A DNA stretch of 64,000 nt from Sitta carolinensis. Taxonomy: Eukaryota; Chordata; Aves; Passeriformes; Sittidae. How positions within the stretch are numbered: position 1 is the first letter of the stretch; every line of letters begins with the position of its first letter. Both the position numbers and the translations under genes were made by a program. Shown in pieces: positions 57,005 to 64,000 of the stretch. The stretch is from positions 2,774,452 through 2,838,451 of the forward strand of contig CM063294.1 of assembly GCA_032173965.1 (NCBI GenBank), written 5' to 3'. The notes beneath the pieces were generated by a model. That model was not told the origin of the DNA and made no database searches. It saw nothing but the letters and a program-made list of their open reading frames with translations.

Positions 57005-57320
57005 AGTCGCAGAAACACAAACGTGCTGGGTTGGACAAGGATCATCCAGTTCAATCCCTGGCTCTGCACAGACACCCCAACAATCCCACCCTGTGCCTGA
57101 GAGCATTGTCCAAATGCTCCTGGAACTCTGGCAGCCTTGGGGCTGTGCCCATTCCTTGGGCAGCCTGGGCATTGCCCCCAGCACCCTCTGGGGGAAGAGC
57201 CTTTCCCTGATATCCAACCTAACCCTGACACAGCTCCAGCCATTCCCTGGGTCCTGTCACTGGTCACCAGTGTCTGTCCCTCCTCTACCCCTCACAAAGA
57301 AGTTGTCCCAGCTAACTGCT
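57005..57320 (-). mobile_element. CR1 LINE 3'-end fragment (minus)
   Basis: Reverse-complement CR1 3' end: GTGCTGGGTTGGACAAGGAT, GCATTGTCCAAATGCTCCTG and GGGGAAGAGCCTTTCCCTGA. It sits right beside the CYSTM1 CpG island, in the same orientation as the gene. Confidence 0.88.
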
Positions 57321-60300
57321 AAGGCAGTGCTGTACCCCATAGATGATGTGTTTTAAGGGCTTTGTCAAGAGTTTTAATTGCTTAACCAATGCCAGGGATT
57401 ACAGGAATTTTATTTATGGTTTGTTTCTTTTCCCCTGCTGCTAGGCCTGCCAGACCACTTAGCTGCTCACTTTAAAACAGACAAGCACAACATACACTTA
57501 ACTCAAGGCTCTTTAACCACTGCACTGCAAGGCAACGCCCCTACCATGTCTCCAGCAAGGAAATTCTTCCTTGGGGAGGCAGGGAAAGGCAGGCAGCATG
57601 CCCTACAACTCCCTTCAGTGCAATCAATTAAAGAACTGGGACACACCAGGCCACTAACACTCATCTAACCCAGAAAATCATCTCAAAATAACATCCAAAA
57701 GCAACTTTCAGGGAAGAACAAGGCCAGAGCGAGTGTGAGTGTACCCATAGACCACTGCATGTGGTACAGTAACCATTTGGGGTCCAGACATGGCCCAAGC
57801 AACCCTGAGAACTCCCTGGTTTGCTCAGCCTCCCTGACCCAATGTACAGCTGCCATGCCTGCTCCTGGCACGAGGGGATCCAGGGCACTGCTGCCCACCT
57901 TGTGGAAAACTGCTCCCTGCCCCTTCAGGTGACTGCAGCAGGTCACCCTCCTGAATTTAGGGATGCACCAAACCAGGGAGGTGGCATGTGGGAATGCCCT
58001 GTTCCAGATCAAAGAGCCCCAGCCCACTGTCTGCTCCTTGGGTGGGGACAACCCCTCCATCCATGTCCCCTTCTCTGTTCAAGGGTGAAATTTCACACCC
58101 TAGTTACAAATGTAAGTGTTTTCATATACACACACATACAAGGCATTCAAAGGCAGCGAACAACAGATCATGTTTTGTTCATAAACTTTAAGAACCTCCA
58201 GGGCTTAGCTTGCTTTGATGAGAACTGTCCAGCTCCAGCAGACTCATCTGGATTACTTAAGTTTTTCAAAGTCCTTCTGCCCAAGAAGATCATTAACTCA
58301 GCTCACCCTTTCCAGGGAAAGTCAGTCTTCCCTTCTGTCCCTCATATGCATCAAATCATTTACCCACATTCAGTATCATTGATATTTTAGTGCTGAAGCA
58401 AGATTTAACAGATGCTGTGATTCTTCAGCTGGCTATGAACTCAAATTCAGTCAACAGGTGACAAACTCAGCCATCCCACTGCTCCCCTACCATGGGGACT
58501 TCTGCTGGGATCGCTGGGGACCACCCTTCTCCATCAGGACTGGCCATTCACTCCCTTTGGTAGCCAAGCAGGGAGCCTGCCTGGCCTCTGTGCAAGCACT
58601 CAGCGTGGGAACATGCCAGAATCCCTCTGGAGCCAGTGGAACCACAGAGGTAACAAAGCACCTCTACAGAAAGGGCTGAGATGGGGATCAGGTGCACCTG
58701 GTAAAGCTCAGAAGCCCCTGAGAGAGTGTGGTAAGAAGGTAGCCTGGTTAAAACCTACAGCCATGGGGATAAACAAGAAAACCTTCACATCAGCAGCTCT
58801 GCAGAAATGTCTGGTCAGAATGGGTTAAAAATCCAATGGCTTGAGCAAACAGGGAAGTGGCAGCATAGGGAACAAGAACTACTGGTGCTCTTTCTTTACC
58901 AGCTCCGTGTCTAAACAGCTTTTGAAGAGAAGGCAGGTTTGGAGTGGAGGCAGTAACTGAGATTCCATCTGCTGATATGGGAGAGGTACTGAGGGGGAAA
59001 CTGGCCAGAGCCTACTGACAGCTGTACAGATGCCTGGGCAGAGACAGCAGAACAACAGAACAGAGCAAAAGATGGGTTTTAAGAAGAGCATATTCCACAA
59101 CTGAGGGCAAAGTAACATAACTGAGATTAGGCAAGAGATAAAAGAGAGTGTCCAGCATGAACACTTTCAGCAGCCACTGGGAATCTGTCTGTGCTGAGTG
59201 AGGAAGCCCCTGAAGAATTCATCAAGGCATTCAGCAAACCCAGGTGGCAGTTGTTGTACCAAAGTTCTTGGGAAGAATCTTTCCCTGTCCCCCAGCTTCA
59301 CTGCCAGTCATTGCTACACATACACACATCCCTACTTGCCCTTTTTGAGCTGGGACAACACTGAGATTTCCTTCACTCTCATGACCTCATACATGATGGT
59401 ACACACTTGCTAGCCCTGTTTGCTCACATGGGTATGTGTTTGCATGGCAGAGCTTTGACTCATGAAGCAGATACTTTTCAGAGACATACCTGAGCTCTCA
59501 GTCAAACGTATCACCGAGCTTTGCTGTGGGTTCTCACCCCGACCAGTAATTCTGTGTGAGCTGCAACCAGGACCAGCCCCTGTGAGGCTGCATCAGAACT
59601 TGTATCTGTGCCTTTCCTAGTCAGTACCTCTCAGAGGCAAAGCTCTAAAGAAAGAAGCCAACCATCAGTAAAGCCCTTTGTTTTCCATGGTGCTGCAGGA
59701 GGTCCAGCAGGAAGAGCCACTGCAGAGCTCTATGGTCCCTGCACAGCCTCACAAAGAGATTTCCTTGCAAACAAAGAGATTTCCTTGACTGTCACTAAGC
59801 ATTTGCCCTCTCTGTTGCTGCTTGACAATGGAGAAATTGCTAATCCATCTGAAGAAAATGGCAAACCATGTTCCTATCCCTCCTCCTCCCCACCACATCA
59901 GTACTTTTGCTAAGGGGCAAGTTCATTAGTACATCATTGTTTCCTTAAGTTATGTTCAAACTCCTTTGTTCCACACTGCCGAGTCCCCTACCCCAACAGC
60001 AGGGTTTCATTTTAAACAAGTTGCTTATCATACCCCAGAAGGCTGCACTGTGCCTCAAAAGGTCTGCAAACCAGAAGTCACTGAAGTATGGTGCTGTTCA
60101 GAAAATGCACGTAACACCAGATGTGTATGTACATACAGAGGTACCAAGAGGCAAGAGCCACCATCCTATGGGAGAATATCAGCACCTCTATAACCCGGCT
60201 CTGGCTAAAGCTTAGCAAAAGGTGCAAGCACAGAACCATAATGCTTTGCATTCACTACACACACATATGTACATTTAGCTTGTCCATTTCAGCAACAAAT

Positions 60301-63300
60301 CCTTAGAGAAACAAATTTCACCATTAGGCTTTGAAAAAACTGATTGCTTCACACTTACTGCCTTGTACAAGGCCAGCAACCCAAGGCAGCTGCTGCAGAA
60401 CTGGTCAGTCACTGCTCCTGATCCTCCTCTTCCAGCACACTCATGAATTTATTATCCTTTTCTTTCTTCAGGCATCTCTCTTGAGCTGAACACTGTCTGC
60501 TTCAGCAGAGCCTGCAACATTCCCTGATTATTCTTACCAGCCATCACTGTGCCTTTTAGTGCCACCATTTGTCTAGGAGGAAGCAGGCAGACTCTCTGCA
60601 CAGTGCCACAGCTGTCTCTTGCTTCCCACCCCTTTCCCAGCCCACTCCCAGGGCAGCTCTTACCATCCATCAAGCTAAAAACAGAGCTCAAGTTGCACTG
60701 TACGTAATTGCAACTGCAAGATCCTTCCAAGTGGGAACAGCCCCTGCAGAGCCTGTCACTGCACACGTACTGCTCACCACACTGCTCACCCAAGTGACAA
60801 CACAGTCTCTTCCACAAATCTCTAAAAACAGCCTCAGTTTCAGCCTGGGAAAGTCTTACCATCCACAAGTTGCCACCTCTAAAACTAGGAAAAAAGGAAC
60901 AGGAAGCCTGATTTAGATGGCTTTTGGCTATGTCACTCCATAAGTGCAGCCCTGTGGCACAGCCTGGGGGCCTGGACAGGGAGGACGTTTGGTCAGAAGT
61001 TAACATGATGCATGAAAACAACCAAGAATGAAGAGAGTAAGGGAAAGCACGATGAAAGAACACTTTTCTGTTAGCATAAAGGGTGCTGAAACAAATACCC
61101 TTCAGAGCCTGCCAAGATGACCCAGTTTTACCCTTTTCCCTCCTCAAAAGGCCACGTACAAGGCTGGCACTCCCAAACATCTCCTGAGGTCAAACTAATT
61201 ATGGCCATGGTAATTATTGCCCAAATGACTGGAGAGCAGTAGGAATCTGCTTCTACCTGTTGGCACCTTGTTACCTTGGCAAAACTGAGGAGAGCACACA
61301 TAAAACCATCTGCATTTTTACATGGTGTTCACAGCTACTAATACACCTGCATAGAAATATCAATCCCAATGGACAGCTACCTGCGAGTCAGATCCTTCAA
61401 ATGCAATCTCCAGTGCAAGCAAATCCATTAAAGAAAGAATTATGCCTGTGGGATGAGAGGACAATCTAACCAGGGTGCTGAAATGGTGAAACGCCTTCTC
61501 TTGCATAGGGACCAGGGCAAGAAACAACCCTATGGAAACAAATGAGGGATAAGTAAATTAAACAAACCAACCAACCAAAGGAAATCAGCAGTGTGGAACA
61601 CAGGAAAAACCGCGAAAACAATTAGCAGATTTCTGGAATTTAAAGGTGAGGAGTTGCTGTTTTCAGGACAGCAGAACAAGCACTGCACCTCGTGCTGCTG
61701 TAGTCAGGAGGAATCACATTTTGGGTATGGCAGGTATTGATTGAGCTGGTCTTTGCAGAGATGAAGATGGAGGGCATGGTGAGAGGCCAGACCCTGAGAA
61801 AGACAACTGGGGCACCCTGATGTAACCCACCCCTTCCAATGCCTGCAGCGCTAGGAAGTAGTTTTCCAATACAGAGCTCTAATGGAAAGTACATTTAACA
61901 TCAACAATCCAGCTCCTGGCAACCAGCCTAGCATTTAAATTACATTTCATATGAACAGTATCCAAATGAAAAAGAGCACAAGTGGCTTTTAAATGACACT
62001 GGCTCCGTGTTTCCCTCTTACCAGCTTATTTGTCAGCTCCATTTAGTGATTGCATGAAAGGTATGTTAAGGATAAATTGTAAGAGATTCCATTCTTGCTT
62101 AGTTTGCTTCCAGGAAAAGCTTCCTCCCTGTTTGCCCTCCCACTTCACCAGGTAGTTCCATCAGCCTAGAGTAATAGCTGAGGGGGAACAGAGCTGCCCC
62201 CACCTTTTCTGACAAAAGCTGTTTGAAACTACTTTAATTTCCAAAATACAGGTCTAGGCAAAAGCAAAAAGCCCAGCTTTGTGCTGTAAAAGGAAAAGCT
62301 AAACCCCACCCCTCTGTTCAAGCCCATTTCCTTAAAGGTGTCCCAGACTCCAGGACACTGCTAGTCCTTGGGAAAAGGGGCATTTCCTCATGTTTAGTTG
62401 AGTGGCTGCCAGGCATCTCCTGCACAAAAGAACTGCTGCTGCTCATGTGGCTGAAGCCCCCAGCTCAGGCAGCTCTGTGCACTGAACAGTGGTTTGGATG
62501 AACGAGCATTTAACCTTCCTGAGCCAGGTATTCCCTGCTCCTGGTATCCTCCAAGCCCTCCAGAGAGCTGACCTCTGCCCGTGTGAAAATGGGAAGTGCA
62601 GCTGATGGCTGAGGCTGATGCTGGTGTCTCTACAAACTGTCCCAGCTCCCCAGTCCCACCATCTGCCCTGCCTTCTTGGCAAAACCATAATGGATATGCA
62701 CACTGCCAGGTGATTCTGGTTTCAGAAACCAGGATTTGACCAGCTCTAAAGGGCTGTCATGCTGACAGTTTCTCAGAGGCAACGTCCCTTGTGGAGCTTC
62801 ACAGCCACAGATCTCCACAGAACTCTTACTGATGCACCCTCACACTCACACAGGATTGCATGCCAGAATTTTCCTTCTTCAGACAAATTTCAATGTCTCA
62901 TTAATGGTTACCAACACACAAACTCCTTCACAAACACTGCCCATCACTGTCTACCTACATGTTCTGCATGGCAGAAGGAAAGGATGAAGCTGACATCATT
63001 CCTGCAATAAAAGCATTAGTGGAAAAAAAAATCAAATCCAATGCCCTGCTACTGCTATTACATGAACTGCAGCCTTATGGGGGAAAATTGCCCAGTTTTT
63101 CCAACATCTGATGAAAGGTTTTAGAAAACCTTTAGATGAGACATACACCAGGAACTAACAATTACAAAGACGGAAAGCATCACTTCACAGGCCCTCAGGT
63201 GGTGTCAGCCATGGTACTTGTTACTGACACACCAGGTGAGACTCTGCCCAGGTACAGCAGTGCCTGTGGCAAACACACACCAAAAAGCAAAGTCCTTTAC

Positions 63301-64000
63301 ACAGAAAAAATTTCAGAGAGAAGCATCAACATCTTGATTTCAGGTTTTGAATTCTTTTGCATGCACTGCTCTTGTTCAAGCCTCTGTATAAAGTGTTGCC
63401 TTTGATAATTCCAGAAATATATGACTATAATTTGCTGTTAAAGTGGTGTACTGACTGTTTTAGGATGCAACAAATACCAAAACAACAAAAAACTCAATGA
63501 AAACATATGATTGTCAGGTAAAACTAGACCTGCAAATAACAGTTAAAGCAAGCAGCTTTGTTGGTCTGACTGAGAAGAGAACATGAAACAAAACAGCATG
63601 ACTGGCAAGAAAATTAATAAGCACAGATAATACATTTGTATGTTATTCAGATGGTGTTCTGGCAGCATTCCAGCTATGGAACAGCAGCAGTCTTTCAGGA
63701 TAACTCCCCCAGCTCTGAAACACTGGAGGATTAAGTGGAAGATACTACCCAGAGCATGATGATTTTCTAGCACCTCCAGCAGAAGCACACTGGCAGCAGC
63801 ACACAGCTCCCAAGGCACGGCTGGATTGCTGTGTGCAGACAGAAATACAGACATTTCCTACAGCTGAGATCTCCTCACCAGAAAGAGATTTCCGTGATAG
63901 GCTGGAAAATGGAATGAGACTGAGATTTCTCCACCCCCTCCATGTTTTTTCACTTTTTCTGCTTTTCCATATCTCTCATGTGGCTCTAACAGGATGCTTT
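57321..64000. other. CYSTM1 upstream region, no recognised gene
   Basis: Unique-looking, moderately AT-rich DNA. No exon of a known family, tRNA or clear repeat copy is seen beyond short CA-type stretches (near 58128 and 60258) and a 17-bp local duplication (AACAAAGAGATTTCCTTG region, 59750-59788). IGIP and PURA lie beyond CYSTM1 in human, but I could not find them here. A 242-codon minus frame at 60452-61180 is listed separately. Confidence 0.55.
60452..61180 (-). other. Unrecognised 242-codon open frame, Cys-rich middle
   Basis: This minus-strand frame runs 242 codons in DNA of ordinary base composition with no tandem repeat to explain it. The middle is cysteine-rich (LCCHLGEQCGEQYVCSDRLC). 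I recognise no domain, signal peptide, promoter or poly(A) context. A chance frame is the default explanation; a lineage-specific gene or an exon fragment is possible. Confidence 0.15.

Noticed and set aside
57321..64000. Presence of IGIP, expected somewhere beyond CYSTM1
   Set aside because: I could not recognise its short coding sequence on either strand; it probably lies outside the window.
1..64000. CRISPR-like arrays, tRNA or rRNA genes, operons
   Set aside because: The tandem repeats are minisatellites without regular unique spacers, and no cloverleaf or rRNA sequence was recognised; the window is vertebrate nuclear DNA.

Overview
This is vertebrate nuclear DNA, almost certainly avian and possibly from a songbird (the songbird guess is inference). 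The evidence is spliced genes with GT/AG introns, at least seven 3'-end fragments of CR1 LINEs (the main interspersed repeat of birds), and three proteins that match vertebrate families closely. No bacterial, phage, CRISPR or operon features are present. The three genes are HBEGF (+), PFDN1 (+) and CYSTM1 (-). They are also neighbours on human 5q31, so the window shows conserved synteny, here read in the opposite direction to the human reference.

Layout: 1-990 is the HBEGF upstream region and CpG-rich promoter. HBEGF spans 993-5732 (five coding exons), with a sixth, wholly 3'UTR exon at 6741 to about 7200. A 1.9 kb gap to PFDN1 holds two CR1 pieces and a GC-rich minisatellite that runs up to the PFDN1 promoter. 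PFDN1 spans 9139-40605: exons 1 and 2 lie close together, then two introns of about 15-16 kb carry CR1 copies, a 39-bp minisatellite, a degenerate 20-bp repeat and some possible regulatory DNA. PFDN1 and CYSTM1 converge tail to tail. The roughly 2.5 kb between their poly(A) signals holds a large C/T-rich array (G-quadruplex type on the minus strand) and a 52-bp GC-rich repeat. CYSTM1 runs on the minus strand from 55473 to 43495 with an 11.6 kb intron, and its CpG-island promoter region lies at about 56480-56970. From 57.3 kb to the end I recognise no gene.

The three genes are not a functional pathway: HBEGF is a membrane-anchored EGFR ligand, PFDN1 a cytosolic chaperone subunit, and CYSTM1 a small cysteine-rich tail-anchored protein. 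I found no convincing new multi-gene system. The most interesting signals are the G-rich array between convergent genes, a perfect 13-bp hairpin in the HBEGF 3'UTR, a 52-bp repeat with directional homogenisation, a promoter-adjacent VNTR, a possible stop/start-overlapping uORF in CYSTM1, and an intronic GATA/MEF2 motif cluster. Most of the long open frames are by-products of minisatellites whose units are multiples of three or lack stops.
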